The notes beneath the pieces are model-generated. The model searched no databases. It saw nothing but the letters and a program-made list of their open reading frames with translations, and had not been told where the DNA came from. Below are positions 29,390 through 38,533 of a stretch of 64,000 nt of DNA, piece by piece (the stretch's first letter is position 1; every line of letters begins with the position of its first letter). Source of the stretch: AP-15 sp963774345. Its GTDB lineage: Bacteria > Pseudomonadota > Alphaproteobacteria > ATCC43930 > CGMCC-115725. The stretch covers positions 124,001 to 188,000 of the forward strand of contig CAVZFB010000028.1 in assembly GCA_963774345.1 (NCBI GenBank). The letters run 5' to 3'. Both the position numbers and the translations under genes were made by a program.

Positions 29390-31018
29390 TCACACCAGGC
29401 GCGACTGGTCGCGCGCGGCACGGATGAACGAGCTGAACAGCGGGTGCGGCGTGAAGGGGGTCGATTTGAGCTCGGGATGAAACTGCACGCCGATGAACCA
29501 CGGGTGATCGGGCAACTCGACGATCTCCGGCAGGACGCCGTCGGGCGACATTCCCGAAAAGCGCAGCCCGGCGGCTTCCAGCCGGTCCTTGTAGCCGATA
29601 TTGATCTCGTAGCGGTGGCGATGTCGCTCGCTGATATGCTCGGCGCCATAGATTTCGGCGACTCGGCTGCCAGCCGCCAGCACCGCCTCATAGGCGCCCA
29701 GTCGCATCGTCCCGCCGAGATCTTCGTTCGAATTACGCCGTTCGATTGTGTTGCCGTGCATCCATTCGGTCATCAGCCCGACCACCGGATGCAGACACGG
29801 CCCGAATTCGGTCGAGCCCGCGCCGGAAAGATCGGCGAGATCGCGCGCCGCTTCGATCACCGCCATATGCATGCCAAAGCAGATGCCGAAATACGGCACC
29901 CGGCGCTCGCGAGCAAAGCGGGCGGCTTCGATCATGCCTTCGGTGCCGCGCTCGCCGAAACCGCCGGGGACCAGGATGCCGTGAACCCCTTCGAGCTGAT
30001 GGACCGCCTCGGTCTCGGCCTCGAACACCTCGGAATCGATCCAGTCGAGATCGATCCCGACATTGTTGGCGAGGCCGCCATGGGTCATCGCCTCCGCCAA
30101 TGATTTATAGCTGTCGGGAAGGTGGGTGTACTTGCCGACAATGGCGATTGTCACTCGTCCTTCCGGTCGGTGGATCAGATTGACGATGTCATTCCAACGG
30201 TCGAGGTCCGGAGCGGCCGCATCGAGTCCGAAATGGCGACAGACTTCATCGTCGAAGCCCTCGGCGTGGTAGGCGGCGGGCACCGCATAGATCGTGTCGA
30301 TGTCGAGAGCCGGAATGACCCGGCTTTCGCGTAGATTGCAGAACAACGCGATCTTTTTGCGCGCGCCGGGCGGGATCGGCCGGTCGCAGCGGCACAACAG
30401 GATGTCGGGCTGGATGCCGAGGCCGAGCAGTTCCTTGGTCGAGTGCTGGGTGGGCTTGGTCTTTAGCTCGCCGGCCGAGGAGATGTAGGGCACCAGGGTC
30501 AGGTGTACGAACAGCACCCGCTCGCGGCCGAGCTCGTTGCCAAGCTGGCGAATCGCTTCGAGGAACGGCAGACTCTCGATGTCGCCGACGGTGCCGCCGA
30601 TCTCGCACAACACAAAATCCTCGCCGTCGAGATCGGCCTGGATGAACTCCTTGATGGCGTCGGTAACGTGGGGGATGACCTGAACCGTGGCGCCGAGATA
30701 CTCGCCACGCCGCTCGCGGCTGATCACGGTCGAATAGATCCGGCCGGTGGTTACCGAATCACTGCGCCGCGCGGCAACCCCGACATACCGCTCGTAATGG
30801 CCGAGATCGAGGTCGGTCTCGGCACCGTCGTCGGTGACGTAGACTTCGCCGTGCTGGTATGGGCTCATCGTCCCGGGATCGACGTTCAGGTACGGGTCGA
30901 GCTTGCGCAACCGTACCTTGAAGCCACGCGCCTGCAGCAACGCGCCGAGCGCTGCAGCCGACAAGCCCTTGCCGAGGGAGGAGACCACGCCGCCGGTAAT
31001 GAAGATGAACCGCGTCAT
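29390..31018 (-). CDS. pyrG: CTP synthase
   Basis: The 542-residue enzyme makes CTP from UTP, ATP and glutamine. The synthetase domain has FITGGVVSSLGKGLSAAALG and KLDPYLNVDPGTMSPYQHGE; the glutamine amidotransferase domain has the nucleophile cysteine in GICFGMHMAVIEAAR and the His-Glu pair in GVQFHPELKS. A leucine is more usual after the cysteine, but the catalytic residues are present. It is intact, between secG and kdsA on the minus strand. Confidence 0.97.
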   Translation of the reverse strand: MTRFIFITGGVVSSLGKGLSAAALGALLQARGFKVRLRKLDPYLNVDPGTMSPYQHGEVYVTDDGAETDLDLGHYERYVGVAARRSDSVTTGRIYSTVISRERRGEYLGATVQVIPHVTDAIKEFIQADLDGEDFVLCEIGGTVGDIESLPFLEAIRQLGNELGRERVLFVHLTLVPYISSAGELKTKPTQHSTKELLGLGIQPDILLCRCDRPIPPGARKKIALFCNLRESRVIPALDIDTIYAVPAAYHAEGFDDEVCRHFGLDAAAPDLDRWNDIVNLIHRPEGRVTIAIVGKYTHLPDSYKSLAEAMTHGGLANNVGIDLDWIDSEVFEAETEAVHQLEGVHGILVPGGFGERGTEGMIEAARFARERRVPYFGICFGMHMAVIEAARDLADLSGAGSTEFGPCLHPVVGLMTEWMHGNTIERRNSNEDLGGTMRLGAYEAVLAAGSRVAEIYGAEHISERHRHRYEINIGYKDRLEAAGLRFSGMSPDGVLPEIVELPDHPWFIGVQFHPELKSTPFTPHPLFSSFIRAARDQSRLV

Positions 31019-31075
31019 GGAATCTTAGCCTACAGCAACTCGCGCCCCAGTCCCATTAATTATGACAACGGCGAG

Positions 31076-31095
31076 CCCTCCCTCCCCCCTCCCCC
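31076..31095 (-). other. predicted G-quadruplex tract
   Basis: On the minus strand this is GGGGG-A-GGGGGG-A-GGG-A-GGG, four G-runs with one-base loops, which satisfies the G3+N1-7 pattern with very short loops. It lies between secG and pyrG in the sense of transcription. Inverted material (GGAGGGTTGGGG) follows it on the plus strand. Whether it is a regulatory structure or part of a dispersed intergenic repeat is open. Confidence 0.55.
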
Positions 31096-31123
31096 GGTTG
31101 CGGAGGGTTGGGGCGAGGCCCCA

Positions 31124-31474
31124 TTAGTGCGCGAGCGGCGCGCTAGGAGTCGGCGCTTGCGGCTTGGCGGGAGCCGCCGGAGCGGTTGGCGCCAGCGGCA
31201 CAGCCGGGACAGTCGGTCCGGGCCGGTCGATGATCGACACCGGCGCAGTCTGACGATTGTGCATGACCACCAGCAGCGCGCTGGTTGCCATGAAGGCGGC
31301 AGCGAGGATCGCGGTCGCGCGGGTCAGCAAATTTGCGGTCGACCGGCCGGTCATAAAGCCCGACATGCCACCGCCGCCCATGCCAAGCGCCCCGCCTTCG
31401 CTCTTCTGCAGCAGAATGACCCCGACCAGCGCGATCGCGACCATGATGTGAATGACCAGGAGAATAACGATCAT
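31124..31474 (-). CDS. secG: protein translocase subunit SecG
   Basis: The 116-residue protein begins with a membrane helix (VILLVIHIMVAIALVGVILLQ), then the family motif KSEGGALGMGGGGMSGFMTGRSTANLLTR split around the cytoplasmic loop, a second helix (ATAILAAAFMATSALLVVM), and a Pro/Ala-rich tail (PTVPAVPLAPTAPAAP). SecG assists preprotein translocation with SecYE. The tail is longer than in E. coli but common in alphaproteobacteria. It lies between tpiA and pyrG. Confidence 0.94.
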   Translation of the reverse strand: MIVILLVIHIMVAIALVGVILLQKSEGGALGMGGGGMSGFMTGRSTANLLTRATAILAAAFMATSALLVVMHNRQTAPVSIIDRPGPTVPAVPLAPTAPAAPAKPQAPTPSAPLAH

Positions 31475-31526
31475 CGGGGGGTTTTAGCCGCTTCTCTACG
31501 CCCTGGCCAGCTTGCCCCGAATCGCC

Positions 31527-32273
31527 CTATCCACCGCAGCGGGCGATCGTCCAGAACGAATCGGCGTCGAGGCTGGCGCCGCCGACCAGCGCGCCGTCGA
31601 CATCGGTCAGAGCAAGGATCCCGGCCGCGTTCGTCGGGTTAACCGAACCGCCATAGAGGATGCGCGTGGCCGGCGCCATACGGGCGCGAATCGCCGCGTG
31701 AATCTGAGCGATGTCGTCGAGGGCGCAACTGAGCCCGGTTCCGATCGCCCATACCGGCTCATAGGCGATGACCAACCCATCACCGGCGGCGCCGTCGGGG
31801 ATCGAACCCATGAGCTGCGCCGAGACAACCGCGACCGCCTGGCCGGCTTGGCGCTGCTGCTGTGTCTCACCGACGCAAAGGATCGGTTTCAGTCCGGCGC
31901 GCCCGGCCGCGGCCAGCTTGGCGCGGATGTCGACGTCGGTCTCGCCGTGCCCGTGGCGGCGCTCGGAATGCCCGAGAATGACATAAGAGCAGCCGGAATC
32001 GGCCAACATTTCGGCGCTGACGTCGCCGGTAAAGGCGCCTTTGGGCGCGGCGTGGCAATCCTGTCCGCCCAGCGCAATGTCGCTGCCGGCGATGGTTTCA
32101 TGCACCGGCGAGAGCAGGGTCGCGGGCGGACATATCAGCAGCTCGCAGTGGAGCGCTTCGGCGCCCTTCGCCGCTCTCGCCCGCTGCGCCAGCTCGCCGG
32201 CCAGCGCCACGCCATCGGCGCGCAAGCCGTTCATCTTCCAATTACCGGCGATGAGCTTTGTCCGTTCTGTCAT
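31527..32273 (-). CDS. tpiA: triosephosphate isomerase
   Basis: The enzyme interconverts dihydroxyacetone phosphate and glyceraldehyde-3-phosphate. It has AGNWKMNG (active-site lysine), ILGHSERR (histidine), AYEPVWAIGTG (glutamate and loop 6) and YGGSVNPTNA. The ATG at 32271-32273 begins MTERTKLIAGNWK; the frame extends further but without homology. It diverges from ppiD across a 143-base gap that must hold both promoters. Confidence 0.96.
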   Translation of the reverse strand: MTERTKLIAGNWKMNGLRADGVALAGELAQRARAAKGAEALHCELLICPPATLLSPVHETIAGSDIALGGQDCHAAPKGAFTGDVSAEMLADSGCSYVILGHSERRHGHGETDVDIRAKLAAAGRAGLKPILCVGETQQQRQAGQAVAVVSAQLMGSIPDGAAGDGLVIAYEPVWAIGTGLSCALDDIAQIHAAIRARMAPATRILYGGSVNPTNAAGILALTDVDGALVGGASLDADSFWTIARCGG

Positions 32274-32416
32274 CCGCCCCTCCCCTATCTCGGCGGCAAA
32301 CAGGCGGGGGTGTTGCGGCCCCGCCGGCGCGTGCCTATCATCCAGCGGTCTACGATCACACCGGCATTCGGGCGGGTCAACCTGTCCGGGGCCATAGCGA
32401 GAGGCCAGCCGCCTCC

Positions 32417-34294
32417 ATGCTCCAAGCGATCCGCTCAAGGGCGGGGTCTATCTTCGTCAAAGGCCTATTCGCCCTCCTGATCGTGACCTTTGGGATCTGG
32501 GGGATCGGCGACATCTTTCGCAATCGTCCGACGGATACGACGGTGGCCACGGTCGGCACCCAAAGCATCGACGCCGGCAGCCTGCAAACGGCGGTGCAAC
32601 CGGCGCTCGAGCGCCTGAGCAGCCAGCTCGGCAGCGCCGTCGATCTTCGGCAGGCAAAACAGATGGGGGTCATCGACGACGAGCTCGGTCAGCTAATCGA
32701 TCAGAGTCTGATCGACCAGGAGGCGGCGCGGCTACAGCTCGATGTTTCGGACGACGTGATCCGCGACGGCATCGTAACCGACCCGATGTTCAAGGGTTCC
32801 AACGGGGCTTTCAACCACGGCGCGTTTGATGCGCTGCTCGCAGCAAACCACATGACCGAAGGCCAGTATGTCGAGCGGATGAAACGCGATATCCCGCGTA
32901 GCGATCTGATGCGCGCGGTGACCGCGGGGGTCAGGCCGCCGCAAACGGTGATCGACCGCCTATATCAATACCGTAACGAAAAGCGGATCGCTGACGTCGT
33001 GGCGCTGCCCGATGCCGTTGCCGGCGATGTCGGGCAGCCGACTGACGCAGAGCTGACCAAGTTCTACGACGCCCATCAGGATCTGTTCCGTGCGCCAGAG
33101 TATCGCGCATTCACGATGGCGAGCATCACCCCGTCCGATATCGCCCGAAAGATCGAGATTCCCGAGGACAGGCTCAAAAAGGAGTACGACCAACGCCAGG
33201 ACGAATTCGTGGTGCCCGAGCGCCGCGATGTGCAACAGATCCTGGCGCCGTCGGAGGACAAGGCTAAGGTGGCTGAAGCAGCGCTCGCGGCCGGCAAGGA
33301 CTGGAAGGAGGTCGCAACCACGATCGCTGGGCAGGATCCCGCGACGATCGATCTTGGGCTGACGAGCCGTGCCGAACTGCCAAAAGCGTTGGCGGAGGTT
33401 GCGTTCTCATTGGCGCTGGACAAGCCGAGCCAGCCGGTGAAATCGCCGCTCGGCTGGCACATTCTACAAATCGTTAAGATTGAGCCGCCGAAGACGCAGA
33501 GTTTTGGCGAAGCAAAGGCGAAACTTCAGGCCGCCGTCGCTCACGACGAAGCCGTCGATCGTCTCTACACAATCGCCAATAACGTTGATGACGCGCTGGC
33601 GGGCGGCTCCGACATCGACGCGGCTGCCGCCAAATTCGGACTGAAAAAGAACGTCGTCGTCGCGGTCGACGAGCACGGTCGTGATCGCGGCGGCAAATCG
33701 GTGGAGCTGCCGGTTGCTCCGTCCGAAGTGCTGAAACTCGCCTTTGCGACCGAGCAAGGCCGCGTCAGCCGGGTCACCCAAACCTCCGACGGCGCTATTT
33801 TCGTGCTGTCCGTGAGCAAGATCGTCCCCCCTGCTGTTCGGCCACTCGCTGAAGTAAGAGATAAGGCGATCGCCGCCTGGCAGGCGGAAAAGCGGCGCGA
33901 TATGGTCGCCAAGGAGGCCGATGCGCTGGCCGCTGCGGCCAAGTCGGGCGAGCAGCTCTCGGCCCTTGCCACCGCTAAGGGCCTCAAGTTGACGACCACA
34001 CCGCCGCTGCTGCGGCAATCGCAGGGCGCCGACGGGGTTCCCGCCGCGCTGGTTGCCAAGCTGTTTACGGTCAAGCCCGACGCCGTCGTCACCGGCGCCG
34101 ACGGGACCGGGTCCTACGTCGCCCGGTTGAGCGCGATACAGACGCCGCCGATCACCGCGAAGACCGCGACTGCGGAGCTGTCACGCGAAATCGGCGCCGG
34201 TCTAAGGTCCGATATCGGCGAGGAGTTCACTCGGGCGTTGCGCGCCCGTTTCCCGGTCGCGATCCGATCCGAGACGCTCGACCGTCTGTTCTGA
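32417..34294 (+). CDS. ppiD: peptidyl-prolyl isomerase PpiD/SurA-type chaperone
   Basis: The 625-residue protein is anchored by one N-terminal helix (VKGLFALLIVTFGIWGIGDIF), followed by a SurA_N chaperone region (VIDDELGQLIDQSLIDQEA). A parvulin domain comes next (about residues 235-370: FRAPEYRAFTMASITP, ILAPSEDKAKVAEAALAAGKDW, SPLGWHILQIVKIEPP), with a helical C-terminal part. PpiD works at the periplasmic side of the SecYEG exit. The ATG at 32417 is chosen because it directly precedes the membrane helix. Downstream comes an NCS2 permease; the usual downstream trpE is on the opposite strand here. Confidence 0.92.
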   Translation: MLQAIRSRAGSIFVKGLFALLIVTFGIWGIGDIFRNRPTDTTVATVGTQSIDAGSLQTAVQPALERLSSQLGSAVDLRQAKQMGVIDDELGQLIDQSLIDQEAARLQLDVSDDVIRDGIVTDPMFKGSNGAFNHGAFDALLAANHMTEGQYVERMKRDIPRSDLMRAVTAGVRPPQTVIDRLYQYRNEKRIADVVALPDAVAGDVGQPTDAELTKFYDAHQDLFRAPEYRAFTMASITPSDIARKIEIPEDRLKKEYDQRQDEFVVPERRDVQQILAPSEDKAKVAEAALAAGKDWKEVATTIAGQDPATIDLGLTSRAELPKALAEVAFSLALDKPSQPVKSPLGWHILQIVKIEPPKTQSFGEAKAKLQAAVAHDEAVDRLYTIANNVDDALAGGSDIDAAAAKFGLKKNVVVAVDEHGRDRGGKSVELPVAPSEVLKLAFATEQGRVSRVTQTSDGAIFVLSVSKIVPPAVRPLAEVRDKAIAAWQAEKRRDMVAKEADALAAAAKSGEQLSALATAKGLKLTTTPPLLRQSQGADGVPAALVAKLFTVKPDAVVTGADGTGSYVARLSAIQTPPITAKTATAELSREIGAGLRSDIGEEFTRALRARFPVAIRSETLDRLF

Positions 34295-34342
34295 CCGGTC
34301 GCGGCTCGATCGCGCGAGCCCGGCGACAAATGGCCTGAGCCG

Positions 34343-36133
34343 ATGCTCGGCAAAGCGAACAGTCCGGTTCAGCCGACTAAAGCGACAAATGCGAGCGTGC
34401 CCGCCGAACCCTATTTGCGGCCGGCGGAACTGGTTTATGCCGTCGACGAAATCCCACCGCCGCTACGGCTGGTGCTGATTGGTCTGCAATACGCGATCAT
34501 GACGGCAATTTACCTGATCATCGTCGCGATCATTCTGCGCCACGTTAAGCCCCCTGCGAGCGACAGTGTTGGCATGATGGGCATCGCGTGCATCGCGCTG
34601 GCCGTCGGGACTGCCTTGCAGGCGTTGCCGCGCGGACCGATTGGTTCGGGGTTCCTGGCGCCGCCGGTGTTTTCCGCAACTTATCTCGGCCCCTCGGTAA
34701 TCGCGGCCGAGATCGGCGGGATGCGGCTCGTCCTCGGAATGACCCTGTTCGCCGGTATCGTTGAAGTGCTGGTCGGTCTCTCGCTCAATCGCCTCCGCCT
34801 GGTCGTCACGCCGATCCTCAGCGGGCTGACCGTATTTGTCGTCGGCCTGCAGCTCGGCGTCGTCGGGATCGGCGAGTTCCTCGACGTGCGGCATGAAGCG
34901 CTGCCGGCCTTCCCGCTGCACTTCATTGTCACCGTGTTGACCCTGTCATCGTGCATTGCGCTGAGCATCTGGGGCCGTGGCACGCTAAGGCTGCTGTGCT
35001 CGCTGATCGGTCTGCTCACCGGGATGAGCGCCGGTTGGCTGGTCGGGCTCGTCACGCCGGCGCAACTAGTGGCGGCAGGCGACATGGTTTGGATCGCAAT
35101 TCCGCACCTGACCTTGCCGGACTATCAATTCGACCCCGGCCTGTTGCCGGCGTTTTTCGCCGCCGGGGTGGCTGCCGCATTGCGCGCCGTCGGCGTGGTC
35201 ACGACCTGCCAGCGCATCAACAACGCCGCCTGGCGTCGGCCGGACATGATCAATATCCGCAAGGGTGTTCTGGCGGACGGGTTTGGCACCATCGCCAGCG
35301 CTGCCCTCGGCGCGCCGGGTTTGAATATCGCGCCGAGCCTCGTCGGCATCTCCAGCGCGACCGGAGCGACAAGCCGTGCAATCGCCTTTGCTTCGTCGGC
35401 GATTCTGCTGGTGTGCGGCTTGTCGCCCAAACTCTCGGGATTGTTCCTTTTGGTGCCGCAGGAAGTGGCGGGGTCGCTGTTGGTGTTTACCGCCTCGTTC
35501 ATGATTACCGGCGGGATGCAGATCATGCTGTCGCGACCGACCGGCACGCGCGGCGTCTATGTGATCGGGGTCTCCACCTTGCTCGCGCTGAGCGAGAATG
35601 TCTTTCCCGACTATTTCCGCCACCTGTCGCCCATGGCGCATAGCGTCGCCAGCAGTCCGCTCGCCCTCGGGCTGACCGCCGCGATCGTGCTGACCTTGGT
35701 GTTCAGGTTCGGCGCCCGCCAACGGACGGAGGCGAAATGGAGCGAGGCCGACGGATCGATCGCCGCGGCGATCGCCTCGCTGCGCGACAAGGCGCAGGAA
35801 TGGAAAGTGGCGCACGAGGTTGCCGAGACCGCCGCCGTCCAGGCGCAGTCGGTCCTGACTTACATCCTAGGAGAGTATGCGCACCGCCCGGCCGGGGTGT
35901 TACGAGTCAGCTATAACGGGATCGAGCTGCGCGTCGATATTGCGTACCAGGGAGCCCACTCACCGCCGCTTCCAGAGAGCGTTGTGCTGCCGCAGGCGAG
36001 AAGGGAACTCGACGATGAAGAAGCTGCGGCTTTTGCCGGGCTGCGCGACTTCCTGCACAGCTTGGCTGCTGACCGCAAACTGGCAAGGGAGCACAACGGC
36101 CGGATCACGGTGCGGCTATCCTATGCCGCGTGA
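34343..36133 (+). CDS. NCS2 (uracil/xanthine-type) permease with C-terminal cytoplasmic domain
   Basis: The 596-residue protein has an NCS2 transporter core (residues about 30-455, at least ten hydrophobic helices), including the family-type segments GSGFLAPPVFSATYLGPSVIA and GLNIAPSLVGISSATGATSR. The likely substrates are xanthine, urate or uracil, but specificity residues cannot be judged by eye. An extra tail (residues about 460-596) follows, with VLTYILGEYAHRPAGVLRVS, IELRVDIAYQG and GLRDFLHSLAADR. It recalls a degenerate RsbW/GHKL ATPase fold that may regulate transport. It is cotranscribed with, or at least downstream of, ppiD. The last 13 bases overlap the convergent end of trpEG. Confidence 0.85.
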   Translation: MLGKANSPVQPTKATNASVPAEPYLRPAELVYAVDEIPPPLRLVLIGLQYAIMTAIYLIIVAIILRHVKPPASDSVGMMGIACIALAVGTALQALPRGPIGSGFLAPPVFSATYLGPSVIAAEIGGMRLVLGMTLFAGIVEVLVGLSLNRLRLVVTPILSGLTVFVVGLQLGVVGIGEFLDVRHEALPAFPLHFIVTVLTLSSCIALSIWGRGTLRLLCSLIGLLTGMSAGWLVGLVTPAQLVAAGDMVWIAIPHLTLPDYQFDPGLLPAFFAAGVAAALRAVGVVTTCQRINNAAWRRPDMINIRKGVLADGFGTIASAALGAPGLNIAPSLVGISSATGATSRAIAFASSAILLVCGLSPKLSGLFLLVPQEVAGSLLVFTASFMITGGMQIMLSRPTGTRGVYVIGVSTLLALSENVFPDYFRHLSPMAHSVASSPLALGLTAAIVLTLVFRFGARQRTEAKWSEADGSIAAAIASLRDKAQEWKVAHEVAETAAVQAQSVLTYILGEYAHRPAGVLRVSYNGIELRVDIAYQGAHSPPLPESVVLPQARRELDDEEAAAFAGLRDFLHSLAADRKLAREHNGRITVRLSYAA

Positions 36134-38287
36134 ACGCTGAGACCACGCAGTACCGCGCCGATGATCGGCATCCCGATTTCGTCGCGGAGGGTCATCACCA
36201 ATTCGGGATGGAATTGCACCGCAGCAATCGGCAGATCGGCGTGCTCGATCGCCATGATCACCCCATCTGTGGTTTCCGCGGTGACTGACAGCGCCGCCGG
36301 CAAGGTGCTGCGGCGGGCGTGCAGCGAATGATAGCGGCCGACGGTGAACTCGCGGGGCAGGCCGCGCAGCAGCCTGCCGCCGAGCACCCGGACGAGCGAT
36401 GCCTTGCCGTGATAAGGAACCTCGAGCACATCGAGTACGCCGCCGAAATATTCGACAATTCCTTGCAGCCCGAGGCAAACGCCGAAGACCGGGAGACGGC
36501 TCCGGACCAGGAGCTCGATCGTCTCGGCCATCGCAAAGTCCGACGGGCGCCCCGGCCCCGGCGACAGCACAACCAGATCCGGCTTGGCGCCCTGGCGCAA
36601 TTCGGCGCGGGCCATGTCGGGGCGCATCGTCACGACCTCCGGCGCCGGTCGTGCGAATGTAATTCGCCAGTGTGTGGACGAACAAATCCTCATGGTCGAC
36701 CAGCAGCACCCGCGCGCCTCGGCTGGTCCCTGTCCTCACCGTGGCCTGGACGCCCGGCACGGCAGCCGCCTTGCCGCGGATCGCGGTGAACATCGCCGAG
36801 GCCTTGAGCCGGGTTTCGGCCTCCTCGGCCTGCGGGTCGCTGTCATAGAGCAAGGTGGCGCCGGCGCGAACCTCGGCTACGCCATCCTGCATCCGGATCG
36901 TGCGCAAGGTGAGCCCGGTATTCATGTTGCCGTCGAAGGTGACGCGCCCGATCGCGCCGCCATACCACCGGCGCGCCGATCGTTCGTTGTCCTCGATAAA
37001 GCGGATCGCCCAGAGTTTTGGCGCGCCGGTGACGGTGACCGCCCAGGTGTGGCTGAGAAACCCATCGAGGGCGTCGAATTCAGGGCGCAATTCGCCCTCG
37101 ACGTGGTCGACCGTGTGGATCAGCCGTGAATAAAGTTCAATCTGGCGGCGGCCGATCACCCGCACGCTGCCCGGCGTCGATACCCGCGATTTGTCGTTGC
37201 GGTCGACGTCGGTGCACATCGTCAACTCGCTCTCATCCTTCGCCGAGTTGAGCAATTCGCGAATGCGCTCAGCGTCCTCGACCGGGTCGCGGCCGCGGGC
37301 GATAGTGCCGCTGATCGGGCAGGTCTCGATTCGCCTGCCTTCGACGCGGACATACATCTCGGGCGAAGCGGAGACCAAAAACTCGCCCTCGCCCAGGTTT
37401 ATCAGCGCGCCGTATGGCGCCGGGTTCGCCTGACGCAACCGCCGAAAGACGATGCTCGGCATGTCGGGGCAGCGATCGGCAAACAACTGGCCGGGGACGA
37501 CCTCGAACAGGTCGCCGCGAACAAACAACTCCTTGGCGCGCTCGACCAGGGAGGCATATTCGCCGGGACCGTGATCGCTCTCGCTCGGACGTGCGGCTGG
37601 GGCATGATCGAGGCGATACGTCGACTTGGAAGTTGCTCGCGGCAGCCCCAATGTCGACACCCCCGCCACCTCGAATTCGTAACGATGCGTCGCTGCGATC
37701 TGGCGCATGTGGTCGACGACGACGATCTCGTCGGGCAGATAAAGCACCAGGTCGCGCTGATCGTCGGGCCGCGGCAGTTTTAGCCGCATCGGTTCAAACT
37801 GAAACACCAGGTCATAACCAAAGGCGCCATAGAGCCCGAGATGCTGATCCTCCGCGCTGCCGAACAGATCGATCAGCGCGCGCAGGACCGAAAAGACCGA
37901 GGGCTGGCGACTGCGCATCTCCTCCGGAAAGCGCTGCGCGGGCTCTGCGACTTCACCGCGCAGAGCGTCCTCGCCGATTTGGCCGAGACCAATCGTCGGC
38001 AGGCCAGAAACAGCCTGGGCAATCGCCGGGAGCAATACGCGGCCGCGGGGGTTCAACGCATCGATCGAAAAGCTCCGCCCGCGCGCGGTAAAGGCCAGCG
38101 GCGGATCGACAAACCCCATATCCCAGCGGGTGTAGCGGCCAGGAAACTCGAAGCTCGACGAAAACAAAACGCCGCGGCGATGATCGAGCGCTTCAGCCAG
38201 CGCGTTGTCGGCAGGCTGATAAAAACCTTCGCGGATCTCTCGGGTTACGCCGATGCCGCCTTTGGTGGTGTAACTCGTGCGCTTCAT
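36121..38287 (-). CDS. trpE(G): anthranilate synthase TrpE-TrpG fusion (one frameshift)
   Basis: The TrpE part (residues about 1-520) includes RGDLFEVVPGQLF, LVSASPEMYVRVEGRRIETC, PISGTIARG and ELTMCTDVDRNDKSRV. The TrpG part holds VVLSPGPGRPSDF, the nucleophile cysteine in FGVCLGLQGIVEYFGG and VQFHPELV. Together they convert chorismate and glutamine to anthranilate, the first step to tryptophan. The frame changes near 36640-36660 between the two halves (after YIRTTGA, resuming EVVTMRPD), and each half is otherwise open. The fused TrpEG is typical of rhizobia and related bacteria. It is controlled by the WWW leader at 38409-38453. Confidence 0.94.
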
Positions 38288-38349
38288 GCAGATCTCCTGT
38301 GCGCCGGGGTCGCCTCGGGAGATCCGGGTAGGTTTGCCTCAAATTACAA

Positions 38350-38376
38350 AGGCCGCCCGGAACTCCGAAACGGCCT
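38350..38376 (-). terminator. trp attenuator terminator hairpin
   Basis: Read on the minus strand, AGGCCG and CGGCCT pair around an inner CGGA/TCCG stem, followed by TTTGTAATTT. An upstream CGGCC (38398-38402), just after the leader peptide stop, can pair instead with the first GGCCG (38371-38375), which would break the terminator. This gives the mutually exclusive structures of a transcription attenuator, 63 bases before the trpE start. Confidence 0.8.
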
Positions 38377-38408
38377 CTATCGGAAATGTCAAACGACGGC
38401 CGCCGGTG

Positions 38409-38453
38409 TCAGACGGGCCACCACCAAATCAGTGACTGAGCGAGCGAAATCAT
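38409..38453 (-). CDS. trpL: trp leader peptide TrpL
   Basis: This 14-residue reading frame encodes MISLAQSLIWWWPV with three consecutive Trp codons (TGG TGG TGG). When tryptophan is scarce, ribosomes stall there and the downstream antiterminator forms; when it is plentiful, the terminator at 38350-38376 forms. Three adjacent Trp codons match the known Sinorhizobium trpL arrangement (established knowledge). AAGGA lies 8 bases before the ATG. The frame is far too short for ordinary gene callers. It lies 122 bases upstream of trpE(G). Confidence 0.92.
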   Translation of the reverse strand: MISLAQSLIWWWPV

Positions 38454-38461
38454 AGAAACTA

Positions 38462-38490
38462 TCCTTAGCAGACCGATGTCCCCGCCGCAA
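38462..38490 (-). promoter_or_regulatory. candidate trpL-trpE promoter
   Basis: On the minus strand TTGCGG (38485-38490) and TAAGGA (38462-38467) are separated by 17 bases, a plausible -35/-10 pair. The start point would then fall at or next to the A of the leader ATG (38453), giving a nearly leaderless trpL message, as reported for Sinorhizobium. The -10 is a weak match, so this is only a candidate. Confidence 0.4.
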
Positions 38491-38533
38491 TCGCCGTCTG
38501 ACATGTGAACCGTCATAAAATCGTAAATTCGAG

